From Calliopsis andreniformis (taxonomy: Eukaryota > Arthropoda > Insecta > Hymenoptera > Andrenidae), in contig NW_027480422.1 of NCBI RefSeq assembly GCF_051401765.1, forward strand, positions 18,804,001-18,868,000: a stretch of 64,000 nt of DNA, written 5' to 3'. Positions within the stretch are counted from its first letter, which is position 1. Every line of letters starts with the position of its first letter. The position numbers and the translations under genes were made by a program. Below are positions 25,430 to 37,738 of this stretch, piece by piece. The notes under the pieces are model-generated. The model saw only the letters and a program-made list of their open reading frames with translations, searched no databases and was not told the DNA's origin.

Positions 25430-28251
25430 AGTCTAGGTTGCCCGGAACGTAGAAATGACCATAACTATCAGACTGGTTGCAATTATACGTTTTATACGAA
25501 GCATAGACTGTTGTATTTATATTGTATTTTATAGCTATGGCGTTGTCTTCTAGGGCCGTAGCTATTCGATGTGGTTGAGCTACGCCCTAGAGTGAAGCAT
25601 AGGTTGCCCGGAACGTAGAAATGACCATTACTTCCACACTGTTTGCAATTATTCGTATTATACAGTGGAACATCTGTTGTATTTATATGGCATTTTATGC
25701 TTCTGGCACTGACTTCTAAGGCCCTAGCTATTCCATGTGGTGGAGCAACGCCCTAGAGTGAAGCCTAGGTTGTCCGGAACGTAGAAATGACCATAGCTTG
25801 CACACTGGTTGCAATTATTCCTGTTATACTATGGAAAAGCTGTTGTATTTGTATTGTATTTTATGCTTCTGCCGTAGGCTTCTTAGGCCCTAACTATTCG
25901 ATCTGGTGGAACGACGCCCTAGAGTGCAGCCTAGGTTGCCCGTATCGTAGAAATGACCATATCTTTCACACTGGTTGCAATTATTCCTGTTATACGATGG
26001 TAAAACTGTTGTATTTATTTTGTATTTTATGCCTCTGGCGTTGACTCCGAAGGCCGTAGCTATTCGATGTGGTGGAGCAACGCCCTAGAGTGAAGCCTAG
26101 GTTGCCCGGTACGTAGAAATGACCATGTCTTTCACACTGGTTGCAATTATTCCTGTTATACGATGGAAAAACTGTTGTATTTATACTGTATTTTATGCTT
26201 CAGGAGTTGACTTCTTGGGCCCAAACTATTCGCTCTGGTGGAACAACGCCCTAGAGTGATGCCTAGGTTGCCCGAATCGTAGAAATGACCATTACTTGCA
26301 CACTGGATGTAATTATTCGCTTCATACGATGGAAAAACTGTTGTATTTATTTTGTATTTGGTGCTCCTGGCGTTGACGTCTTAGGCCCTAGCAATTGGAT
26401 CTGGTGGACCAACGCCCTAGAGTGAAGCCCAGGTTGCCCGGAACGTTGAAATGACCATAACATTCATACTGGTTGCAATTATTTCTGTTATACAAGGGAA
26501 AAACTGTTGTATTTATATTGTATTTTATGCTTCTGGCGTTGACTTCTTAGGCCCTAACTATTCGATCTGGTGGAGCAACGCCCTAGAGTGAAGCCTAGGT
26601 TGCACGGAACGTAGAAGTGACCATTACTTCCTCACTGTTTATAATGATTCATTTTATACAATGGAAAAACTGTTGTATTTATATTGTTTTTTATAGTTAT
26701 TGCGTTGTCTTCTAAGGCCGTAGCTATTCGATGTGGTGGAGCAATGCCCTAGTGTGAAGCCTAGGTTGCCCGGAACGTAGAAATGACCACACCTTTCGCA
26801 CTGGTTGCAATTATTCCTGTTATACAAGGGAAAAACTGTTGTATTTGTATTGTATTTTATGCTTCTGGCGTTGACCTCTTAGGCCCTAACTATTCGGTCT
26901 GGTGGAGCAACGCCCTAGGGCGAAGCCTAGGTTGCCCTGAACGTAGAAATAACCATAACTTTCATACTGGTTGCAATTATTCGTTTTATACAATGGAAAA
27001 ACTGTTGTATTTATATTGTATTTTATGCTTGTGGCGTTGACTTCTTAGGCCCTAACTATTCGATCTAGTGGAGCAACGCCCTAGAGTGAAGCCTAGGTTG
27101 CACGGAACGTAGAAATGATAATTACTTCCTCACTCTTTACAATTATTCATTTTATACAGTGGAAAAACTGTTGTATTTATATTGTTTTTTATAGTTATGG
27201 CGTTGACTTCTAAGGCCGTAGCTATTCGATGTGGTGGAGCAATGCCCTAGAGTGAAGCCTAGGATGCCCGCTACGTAGAAATGACCATACCTTTCACACT
27301 GTTTGCAATTATTCCTGTTATACGATTCAAAAACTGTTGTATTTAAATTGTATTTTATGCTTCTGGCGTTGACTTCTAAGGCCGGAGCTATTCGATGTGG
27401 TGTAGCAACGCCCTAGAGTGAAGCCTAGGTGGCTCGGAAAGAAGAAATGACCATTACCTCCACACTGTTTGCAATTATTCATTTTATACAACGGAAAAAC
27501 TGTTGTATTTATATTGTTTTTTATAGTTATGGCGTTGACTTCTAAGGCCGTAGCTATTCGATGTGGTGGAGCAATTCCCTAGAGTGAAGCCTAGGGTGCC
27601 CGCAACGTAGAAATGACCATACCTTTCACACTGTTTGCAATTATTCCTGTTATACGATTGAAAAACTGTTTTATCGATATTGTGTTTTATGCTTCTTGCG
27701 TTGACTTCTAAGGCCGCAGCTATTCGATGTGGTGGAGAAACGCCCTAGAGTGAATCCTAGGTTGCCCGGAATGTAGAAATGACCATACCTTTCACACTGG
27801 TTGCAATTATTCCTGTTATACAAGGAATAAACTGTTGTATTTATATTGTATTTTATGCTTCTGCCGTTGACTTCCTGGGCCCTAACTATTCTATCTGGAG
27901 GAGCAACGCCCTAGAGTGAAGCCTAGGTTGCCCGGAATGTAGAAATGACCATCACTTTCACACTGGTGGCAATTATTCCTGTTATACGATGGACAAACTG
28001 TTGGATTTTTAATGTACTTTATGCTTCTGGCGTTGACTTCTAAGGCCCTATGTAGTCGATCTGGTGGAGCAATGTCTCAGTGTTAAGTCTAGGATACCCG
28101 GAACGTAGAAATGGCCGTTACTTTCACACTGGTTGCAATTACTCATATTATGCGATGGAAAAACTGTTGTACATATATCGTATTTTATGCTTCAGGCATT
28201 GACTTCTTAGGCCCTAAGTATTCGATCTGGTGGAGCAACGCCCTAGGGTGA
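25430..28251 (+). repeat. 17-monomer higher-order unit, copy 1 (2,822 bp)
   Basis: Exactly 17 periods. Open frames at 25,787 and 26,783 recur at 28,609 and 29,605, and TTATTCCTGTTATACGATTG near 27,641 recurs near 30,463, all 2,822 bp apart. It contains GAGCTACGCCC, GTGCAGCCTAGG, module M, GCCGGAGCTATTCG, GTGGCTCGGAAAG, ATACAACGGAAAAAC and the V-type string. It ends where CCTAGGGTGAAGACTAGG begins the next copy. Confidence 0.9.
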
Positions 28252-31075
28252 AGACTAGGTTGCCCGGAACGTAGAAATGACCATAACTATCAGACTGGTT
28301 GCAATTATTCGTTTTATACGATGGATAGACTGTTGTATTTGTATTGTATTTTATAGCTATGGCGTTGTCTTCTAGGGCCGTAGCTATTCGATGTGGTTGA
28401 GCTACGCCCTAGAGTGAAGCATAGGTTGCCCGGAACGTAGAAATGACCATTACTTCCACACTGTTTGCAATTATTCGTATTATACAGTGGAACAACTGTT
28501 GTATTTATATGGCATTTTATGCTTCTGGCACTGACTTCTAAGGCCCTAACTATTCCATGTGGTGGAGCAACGCCCTAGAGTGAAGCCTAGGTTGTCCGGA
28601 ACGTAGAAATGACCATAGCTTGCACACTGGTTGCAATTATTCCTGTTATACTATGGAAAAGCTGTTGTATTTGTATTGTATTTTATGCTTCTGCCGTAGG
28701 CTTCTTAGGCCCTAACTATTCGATCTGGTGGAACGACGCCCTAGAGTGCAGCCTAGGTTGCCCGTATCGTAGAAATGACCATATCTTTCACACTGGTTGC
28801 AATTATTCCTGTTATACGATGGTAAAACTGTTGTATTTATTTTGTATTTTATGCCTCTGGCGTTGACTCCGAAGGCCGTAGCTATTCGATGTGGTGGAGC
28901 AACGCCCTAGAGTGAAGCCTAGGTTGCCCGGTACGTAGAAATGACCATGTCTTTCACACTGGTTGCAATTATTCCTGTTATACGATGGAAAAACTGTTGT
29001 ATTTATACTGTATTTTATGCTTCAGGAGTTGACTTCTTGGGCCCAAACTATTCGCTCTGGTGGAACAACGCCCTAGAGTGATGCCTAGGTTGCCCGAATC
29101 GTAGAAATGACCATTACTTGCACACTGGATGCAATTATTCGCTTCATACGATGGAAAAACTGTTGTATTTATTTTGTATTTGGTGCTCCTGGCGTTGACC
29201 TCTTAGGCCCTAGCAATTGGATCTGGTGGACCAACGCCCTAGAGTGAAGCCCAGGTTGCCCGGAACGTTGAAATGACCATAACATTCATACTGGTTGCAA
29301 TTATTTCTGTTATACAAGGGAAAAACTGTTGTATTTATATTGTATTTTATGCTTCTGGCATTGACTTCTTAGGCCCTAACTATTCGATCTGGTGGAGCAA
29401 CGCCCTAGAGTGAGGCCTAGGTTGCACGGAACGTAGAAATGACCATTATTTCCTCACTGTTTGCAATGATTCATTTTATACAATGGAAACACTGTTGTAT
29501 TTATATTGTTTTTTATAGTTATTGCGTTGTCTTCTAAGGCCGTAGCTATTCGATGTGGTGGAGCAATGCCCTAGTGTGAAGCCTAGGTTGCCCGGAACGT
29601 AGAAATGACCACACCTTTCGCACTGGTTGCAATTATTCCTGTTATACAAGGGAAAAACTGTTGTATTTGTATTGTATTTTATGCTTCTGGCGTTGACCTC
29701 TTAGGCTCTAACTATTCGGTCTGGTGGAGCAACGCCCTAGGGCGAAGCCTAGGTTGCCCTGAACGTAGAAATAACCATAACTTTCATACTGGTTGCAATT
29801 ATTCGTTTTATACAATGGACAAACTGTTGTATTTATATTGTATTTTATGCTTGTGGCGTTGACTTCTTAGGCCCTAACTATTCGATCTAGTGGAGCAACG
29901 CCCTAGAGTGAAGCCTAGGTTGCACGGAACGTAGAAATGATAATTACTTCCTCACTCTTTACAATTATTCATTTTATACAGTGGAAAAACTGTTGTATTT
30001 ATATTGTTTTTTATAGTTATGGCGTTGACTTCTAAGGCCGTAGCTATTCGATGTGGTGGAGCAATGCCCTAGAGTGAAGCCTAGGATGCCCGCTACGTAG
30101 AAATGACCATACCTTTCACACTGTTTGCAATTATTCCTGTTATACGATTCAAAAACTGTTGTATTTAAATTGTATTTTATGCTTCTGGCGTTGACTTCTA
30201 AGGCCGGAGCTATTCGATGTGGTGTAGCAACGCCCTAGAGTGAAGCCTAGGTGGCTCGGAAAGAAGAAATGACCATTACCTCCACACTGTTTGCAATTAT
30301 TCATTTTATACAACGGAAAAACTGTTGTATTTATATTGTTTTTTATAGTTATGGCGTTGACTTCTAAGGCCGTAGCTATTCGATGTGGTGGAGCAATTCC
30401 CTAGAGTGAAGCCTAGGGTGCCCGCAACGTAGAAATGACCATACCTTTCACACTGTTTGCAATTATTCCTGTTATACGATTGAAAAACTGTTTTATCGAT
30501 ATTGTGTTTTATGCTTCTTGCGTTGACTTCTAAGGCCGCAGCTATTCGATGTGGTGGAGAAACGCCCTAGAGTGAAGCCTAGGTTGCCCGGAATGTAGAA
30601 ATGACCATACCTTTCACACTGGTTGCAATTATTCCTGTTATACAAGGAATAAACTGTTGTATTTATATTGTATTTTATGCTTCTGCCGTTGACTTCCTGG
30701 GCCCTAACTATTCTATCTGGAGGAGCAACGCCCTAGAGTGAAGCCTAGGTTGCCCGGAATGTAGAAATGACCATCACTTTCACACTGGTGGCAATTATTC
30801 CTGTTATACGATGGACAAACTGTTGGATTTTTAATGTACTTTATGCTTCTGGCGTTGACTTCTAAGGCCCTCTGTAGTCGATCTGGTGGAGCAATGTCTC
30901 AGTGTTAAGTCTAGGATACCCGGAACGTAGAAATGGCCGTTACTTTCACACTGGTTGCAATTACTCATATTATGCGATGGAAAAACTGTTGTACATATAT
31001 CGTATTTTATGCTTCAGGCATTGACTTCTTAGGCCCTAAGTATTCGATCTGGTGGAGCAACGCCCTAGGGTGAAG
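28252..31075 (+). repeat. 17-monomer higher-order unit, copy 2 (2,822 bp)
   Basis: Head-to-tail with copy 1. Private changes include GACCTCTTAGGCCCTAGC near 29,198, GGCATTGACTTC near 29,358, GTGAGGCC near 29,410, TTAGGCTCTAAC near 29,701, CAATGGACAAACTG near 29,814 and GGCCCTCTGTAGTCG near 30,868. Similarity to copy 1 ends at 31,075, where GTGAAGTCTCGG appears and the sequence continues like the second half of the 20-monomer unit. Confidence 0.9.
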
Positions 31076-31845
31076 TCTCGGTTGCCCGGAACGTAGAAAT
31101 GACCATAACTATCTCACTCGTTGCAATTATTCGTTTTATACGATGGATAGACTGTTGTATTTATATTGTATTTTATAGTTATGGCGTTGTCTTCTAGGGC
31201 CGTAGCTATTCGATGTGGTTGAGCAACGCCCTAGAGTGAAGCCTACGTTGCCCGGAACGTAGAAATGACCATTACTTCCACACTGTTTGCAATTATTCAT
31301 ATTATACAGTGGAACAACTGTTGTATTTATGTGGCATTTTATGCTTCTGGCATTGACTTCTAAGGCCCTAACTATTCGATGTGGTGGAGCAACGCCCTAG
31401 AGTGAAGCCTAGGTTGCCCGGAACGTTGAAATGACCATAGCTTTCACACTGGTTGCAATTATTCCTGTTATACGATGGACAAACTGTTGTATTTATATTG
31501 TATTTTATGCTTCTGGCGTTGACTTCTTAGGCCCTAACTATTTGATCTGGTGGAGAATGGCCCTAGAGTGAAGCCTAGGTTGCCCGGAATGTAGAAATTA
31601 CCATCACTTTCACACTGGTTGCAATTATTCTTGTTATACGATGGAAAAACTGTTGTATTTATATTGTATTTTATGCTTCTGGCGTTGACTTCTAAGGCCC
31701 TATGTGTTCGATCTTGTGGAGCAATGTCTGAGTGTTAAGTCTAGGATTCCCGGAACGTAGAAATGACCATACCTTTCACACTGGTTGCAATTATTAGTGT
31801 TATACGATGAAAAAACTGTTGTATTTATATTGTACTTTATGCTTC
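31076..31845 (+). repeat. Piece of the 10-monomer half-unit (as at 13.3-14.1 kb)
   Basis: Follows the order GTGAAGTCTCGG, ACTATCTCACT, GCCTACGTTGCCC, ATGTGGCATTTT, GGAACGTTGAAATG, GAATGGCCC, TTATTAGTGTTATACG seen in the 20-monomer unit. Near 31,850 it stops: the partner continues GCGTTGCCTTCC, but this copy continues GCGTTGACTCCGAAGG, so a recombination junction lies within a few tens of bases of 31,850. Confidence 0.82.
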
Positions 31846-33545
31846 TGGCGTTGACTCCGAAGGCCGTAGCTATTCGATGTGGTGGAGCAACGCCCTATAG
31901 TGAAGCCTAGGTTGCCCGGTACGCAGAAATGACCATGTCTTTCACACTGGTTGCAATTATTGCTGTTATACGATGGAAAAACTGTTGTATTTATACTGTA
32001 TTTTATGCTTCTGGCATTGACTTCTTTGGCCCTAACCATTCGATATGGTGGAGAAACGCCCTAGAGTGAAGCCTAGGTTGCCCGGAAAGTAGAAATGACC
32101 ATTACCTCCACACTGTTTGCAATTATTCATTTTCTACAATGGAAAAACTGTTGTATTTATATTGTTTTTTATAGTTATGGCGTTGACTTCTAAGGCCGTA
32201 GCTATTGGATGTGGTGGTGCAATGCCCTAGAGTGAAGCCTAGGATGCCCGCAACGTAGAAGTGACCATATCTTTAACACTGTTTGCAATTATTCCTGTTA
32301 TACGATTGAAAAACTGTTGTATTTATATTGTATTTTATGCTTCTGGCGTTGGCTTCTAAGGCCGCAGCTATTCGATGTGGTGGAGCAACGCCCTAGAGTG
32401 AAGCCTAGGTTGCCAGAACGTAGAAATGACCATACCTTTCACACTGGTTGCAATTACTCATTTTATGCGATGGAAAAGCTGTTGTACATATATCGTATTT
32501 TATGCTTCTGGCATTGACTTCTTAGGCCCTAACTATTCGATCTGGTGGAGCAACGCACTAGGGTGAAGCCTAGGTTGCCCGGAGCGTAGAAATGACCATC
32601 ACTTTCACACTGGTTGCAATTATCTCTGGTATACAATGGAAAAACTGTTGTATCTATTTTGTATTTTATGCTTCTGGCGTTGACTTCTTAGGCCCTAACT
32701 ATTCGATGTGGTGGAGCCACGCCCTAGAGTGTAGCCTAGGTTGCCCGGAACGTAGAAATGACCATATCTTTCACACTGGTTGCAATTATTCCTGTTATAC
32801 AAGGGAAAAACTGTTGTATTTATGTTGTATTTTATGCTTCTGGCGTTGACTTCTTAGGTCCTAACAATTCGATCTGATGGAGCATGGCCGTAGAGTGAAG
32901 CCTAGGTTGCCCGGAATGTAGAAATGACCATCACTTTCACACTGGTTGCAATTATTCCTGTAGACGATGGAAAAACTGTGGCATTTATATTGTATTTTAT
33001 GCTTCTGGCGTAGGTTTCTTAGGCCCTAACTTTTCGATATGGGGGAACCACGCCCTGGACTGAAGCCTAGGTTGCCCGGAACGTAGAAATGACCATCACT
33101 TTCACACTGGTGGCAATTATTCCTGTTATACGATGGAAAAACTGTTGTATTTACATTGTATTTTATGCTTCTGGCGTTGACTTCTTAGGTCCTAACTATT
33201 GGATCTGGTGGAGCAACGCCCTAGGGTGAAGCCTAGGTTGCCCGGAACGTACAAACGCGCATTCTTTTCACACTGGTTGTAATTATTCCTGCTATACGAT
33301 GGAATAGCTGTTGCAATTTTATTTTATTTTGTGTTTCTGGCGTTGACTTCTAAGGCCCGTGCTATTCGATCTGGTGGAGCAACGCCCTAGGGTGAAGGCT
33401 AGGTTGCCCGGAACGTAGAAATGACCATGTCTTTCACACTGGTTGCAATTATTCCTGTTATACGATGGAAAAACTGTTGTATTTATATTATATTTTATGC
33501 TTCCGGCGTTGACTTCTAGGGCCGTAGCTATTCGATGTGGTGGAG
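31845..33545 (+). repeat. 10-monomer block N, copy 1
   Basis: Matches 37,982-39,682 at an offset of 6,137 bp (37 periods minus 5), with only scattered differences (for example CTCTGGTATAC near 32,625 against CTCTGTTATAC). Landmarks are CGGTACGCAGAAATG, TTGCTGTTATACG, TTTTCTACAATGG, GGTGGTGCAATG, CTTTAACACTG, TTGCCAGAACG, CGCACTAGGG, GGAGCGTAG, GAGCCACGCCC, CTGTAGACGATGG and ACAAACGCGCATTC. Right edge is where GGAGAAACG becomes GGAGCAACG. Confidence 0.87.
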
Positions 33546-36500
33546 AAACGCCCTAGAGTGAAGCCTAGGCTGCCCGGAAAGTAGAAACGAACATTACCTC
33601 CACACTGTTTGCAATTATTCATTTTATACAATGGAAAAACTGTTGCACTTATATTGTTTTTTATAGTTATGGCGTTGACTTCTAAGGCCGTAGCTATTCG
33701 ATGTGGTGGAGCAATGACCTAGAGTGAAGCCTAGGATGCCCGCAACGTAGAAATGACCATATCTTTCACACTGTTTGCAATTATTCCTGTTGTACGATGA
33801 AAAAACTGCTGTATTTTTATTGTATTTTATGCGTCTGGAGTTGTATTCTAAGGCCGTAGCTATTCGATGTGGTGTTGCAATGCCCTAGAGTGAAGCCTAG
33901 GATGCCCGCAACGTAGAAATGACCATTACTTCCACACTGTTTGCAATTATTCATTTTATACAAAGGAAAAACTTTAGTATTTATATTGTATTTTATAGTT
34001 ATGGCGTTGACTTCTAAGGCCGTAGATATTCGATGTGGTGGAGCAATGCCCTAGAACGAAACCTAGGTTGCCCTGAACGTAGAAATGACCATTACTTTCA
34101 CACTGGTTGCAATTATTCCTGTTATACGATGGAAAAACTGCTGTATTTTTATTGTATTTTATGCGTCTGGAGTTGTATTCTAAGGCCGCAGCTATTCGAT
34201 GTGGTGGAGCAACGCCCTAGACTGAAGCCTAGGTTGCCAGAACGTAGAAATGACCATACCTTTCACACTGGTTGCAATTACTCATTTTATGCGATGGAAA
34301 AGCTGTTGGATTTGTATTGTATTTTATGCTTCTGGTGTAGACTTCTTAGGCTCTAGCTATTCGATCTGGAGGAACAACGCCCTAGAGTGAAGCCTGGGTT
34401 GCCTGGAACCTAGAAATGACCATCACTTTCACAATGGTTGCAATTATTCTTGTTATACGATGGAAAAACTGTTGTATTTATTTTGTATTTTATGCCTCTG
34501 GCGTTGACTCCTAAGGCCGTAGCTATTCGATGTGGTGAAGCAACGCCCTAGAGTGAAGCCTAGGTTGCCCGGAACGTAGAAATGGCCATGTCTTTCACAC
34601 TGGTTGCAATTATTCCTGTTATACGATGGAAAAACTGTTGTATTTATATTATATTTTATGCTTCTGGCGTTGACTTCCTGGGCCCTAACTATTCTATCTG
34701 GAGGAACAACGCCCTAGAGTGAAGCCTAGGTTGCCCGGAACGTAGGAATGACCATAACTTTCATACTGGTTGCAATTATTCGTTCTATACGATGGAAAAA
34801 CTGTTGTACTTATATTGTATGTTATGCCTCTGGCGTCGACTCTTAAGGCTGTAGCTATTGGAGGTGGTGGAACAACGCCCTAGAGTGAAGGCTAGGTTAC
34901 CCGGAACGTAGAAATGACCCTACCTTTCACAGTGGTTGCTATTATTCCTGTTATACTATGGAATAACTGTTGTATTTATATTTTATTTTATGCTTCTGGC
35001 GTTGACTTCTAAGGCCCTAGCTGCTCGATCTGGTAGAGCAACGCCCTAGAGAGAAGCCTAGATTGCCCGGAGCGTAGAAATGCCCATTACCTTCTGGCAT
35101 GTTGCAATTATTCCTGTTGTACGATGAAAAAACTGCTGTATTTTTATTGTATTTTATGCGTCTGGAGTTGTATTCTAAGGCCCTAACTATTCGATGTGGT
35201 GGAGCAACGCCCTAGAACGAAACCTAGGTTGCCCTGAACGTAGAAATGACCATTACTTTCACACTGGTTGCAATTATTCCTGTTATACGATGGACAAACT
35301 GTTGGATTTTTATTGTACGTTATGATTCTGGCGTTGACTTCTTAGGCCTTAACTATTGGATCTGGTGGAGCAACGCCTCGGGTGAAGCCTAGGTTGCCCG
35401 GTACGTAGAAATGACCATAACCTTCATACTGATTGCAATTATTCGTTTTATACGATGGAAAAACTGTTGTACTTATATTGTATGTTATGCCTCTGGCGTT
35501 GACTCCTAAGGCCGTAGCTATTATATGTGGTGGAGCAGCGCCCTAGCGTGAAGCCTAGATTGCCCGGAACGTAGAAATAACCATTACTTCCACACTGTTT
35601 GCTATTATTCCTGTTATACGATGGAAAAACTGTTGTATTTTTATTGTATTTTATGCTTCGGGCGTTGACTTCTAAGGCCGTAGCCATTCGATCTGGTATA
35701 GCAACGCCCTAGAGTTAAGTCTAGGATGCCCGGAACGTAGAAATGGCCATTGCTTTCACACTGGTTGCAATTATTCGTATTATACGATGGAAAAACTGTT
35801 GTATTTATATTGTATTTTATGCTTCTGGTGTAGACTTCTTAGGCCCTAGCTATTCGATCTGGAGGAACAACGCCATAGAGTGAAGCCTAGGTTGCCCGGA
35901 ACGTAGAAATGACCATAACCTTCATACTGATTGCAATTATTCGTTTTATACGATGGAAAAACTGTTGTACTTATATTGTATGTTATGCCTCTGGCGTTGA
36001 CTCCTAAGGCTGTAGCTATTCGATGTGCTGGAGCAACGCCATAGCGTGGAGCCTAGGTTGCCCGGAACGTAGAAATAACCATTACTTCCACACTGTTTGC
36101 AATTATTCATTTTATACAATGGAAAAACTTTAGTATTTATATTGTATTTTATAGTTATGGCGTTGACTTCTAAGGCCGTAGATATTCGATGTGGTGGAGC
36201 AATGCCCTAGAGTGAAGCCTACGTTGCCCGGATCGTAGAAATGACCATAACATTCATACTGATTGCAATTATTCGTATTATTCGATGGAAAATCTGTTAT
36301 ATTTATATTGTATTTTAACATTCTGGCGTTGACTTCTAATGCCGTAGCTATTCGATGTGGTGCAGCAACGCCCTGGAGTGAAGCCTAGGTTGCCCTGGTC
36401 GTAGAAATGACCATATCTTTCACACTGGTTGCAATTATTCCTGTTATACGATGGAAAAACTGTTGTATCTCTATTGTATTTTATGCTTCTGCCGTTGACT

Positions 36501-36930
36501 ACTTAGGCCCTAACTATTGGATCTGGTGGAGCAACGCCTAGAGTGAAGCCTAGGTTGCCCTGATCGTAGAAATGACCATACCTTTCACACTGGTTGCAAT
36601 TATTCCTGTTATACGACGGAAAAACTGTTGTATTTATATTGTATTTTATGCGTCTGGAGTTGACTTCTAAGGCCCTAACTATTCGATCTGGTGGAGCAGC
36701 GCCAAAGAGTGAAGCCTAGATTGCCCGGAACGTAGAAATGACCATTACGTTCAGGCATGTTGCAATTGTTCCTGTTATACGATGAAAGAACTGTTGTATT
36801 TTTATTGTGTTTTATGCGTCTGGAGTTGCTTTCTCAGGCCCTAACTATTCGACCTGGTGGACCAACGCTCTAGAGTGAAGACTAGGTTGCACGGAACGTA
36901 GAAGTGCCCATTACTTTCACACTGGTTGCA
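33546..36930 (+). repeat. Diverged satellite zone without a long higher-order partner
   Basis: About 20 monomers with many private variants: GCGTCTGGAGTTG tails, GAACGAAACCTAGG (34,050 and 35,216 areas), GCCGTAGATATTCG (34,020 and 36,176 areas), TTAACATTCTGGCG (36,316), TATTCGATGGAAAATC (near 36,282). Only short internal similarities are visible, including a 3-monomer repeat of 35,400-35,540 at 35,898-36,038 (CCTTCATACT at 35,421 and 35,919, spacing 498 bp). This looks less recently homogenised than its surroundings. No gene or foreign insert. Confidence 0.8.
36340..36930 (+). repeat. Segment shared with 40,322-40,747, differing by one monomer
   Basis: GCAGCAACGCCCTGGAGTG near 36,362 recurs near 40,344 (offset 3,982, 24 periods minus 2), but GATGAAAGAACTG at 36,781 recurs at 40,598 (offset 3,817). 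One monomer, about 36,590-36,760, is therefore missing from the 40 kb copy or added in this one. Confidence 0.75.
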
Positions 36931-36939
36931 ATTATTCCT

Positions 36940-37738
36940 GTTATACAAGGGAAAAACTGTTGTATTTGTATTGTGTTTTATGCTTCTGGCGTTGACTTCC
37001 TGGGCCCTAGCTATCTTATCTGGAGGAGCAACGCCCTAGAGTGAAGCCTAGGTTGCCCGGAATGCAGAAATGACCATCACTTTCACACTGGTGGCAATTA
37101 TTTCTTTTATACGATGGACAAACTGTTGGATTTTTAATGTACTTTATGCTTCTGGCGTTGACTTCAAAGGCCCTGTGTATTCGATCTGGTGGAGCAATGC
37201 CTCAGTGTTAAGTCTAGGATGCCCGGAACGTAGAAATGGCCGTTACTTTCACACTGGTTGCAAGTACTCATTTTATACGATGGAATAACTGTTGTACATA
37301 TATCATATTTTATGCTTCTGGCATTGACTTCTTTGGCCCTAACTATTCGATATGGTGGAGCAACGCCCTAGGGTGAAGCCTAGGTTGCCCGGAACGTCGA
37401 AATGACCATAACTATTAGACTGGTTGCAATTATTCGTTTTATACAATGGAGAGACTGTTGTATTTATATTGTATTTTATAGTTATGGCGTTGTCTTCTAG
37501 GGCCGTAGCTATCCGATGTGGTTGCGCAACGCCCTCGAGTGAAGCCTAGGTTGCGCGGAACGTAGAAATGACCATTACTTCCACACTGTTTGCAATTATT
37601 CATATGATACAGTGGAAAAACTGTTGTATTTATATGGCATTTTATGCTTCTGGCATTGACTTCTAAGGCCCTAACTATTCGATGTGGTGGAGCAACGCCC
37701 TAGAGTGAAACCTTGGTTGCCCGGAACGTAGAAATGAC
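36940..37738 (+). repeat. Block P, copy 1 (about 4.8 monomers)
   Basis: Matches 56,354-57,152 at an offset of 19,414 bp (117 periods minus 8). Shared landmarks are CTAGCTATCTTATCTGG, GGAATGCAGAAATGACC, TTTTTAATGTAC, GACTTCAAAGG, TGCAAGTACTC, GGAACGTCGAAATG, CTATCCGATGTGG and TTCATATGATACAGTGG. The copies part near 37,738, where ACCATAGC here is ACCATTGC there. Confidence 0.83.

Noticed and set aside
34033..34356. 107-codon open frame on the plus strand
   Set aside because: It is satellite read-through. Two recurrent stops are lost by chance: GTGAAG is GAACGAAAC here, and GCGTTGAC is GAGTTGTATT. The peptide contains the same monomer read in successive frames, has no domain, and the region is otherwise ordinary repeat.
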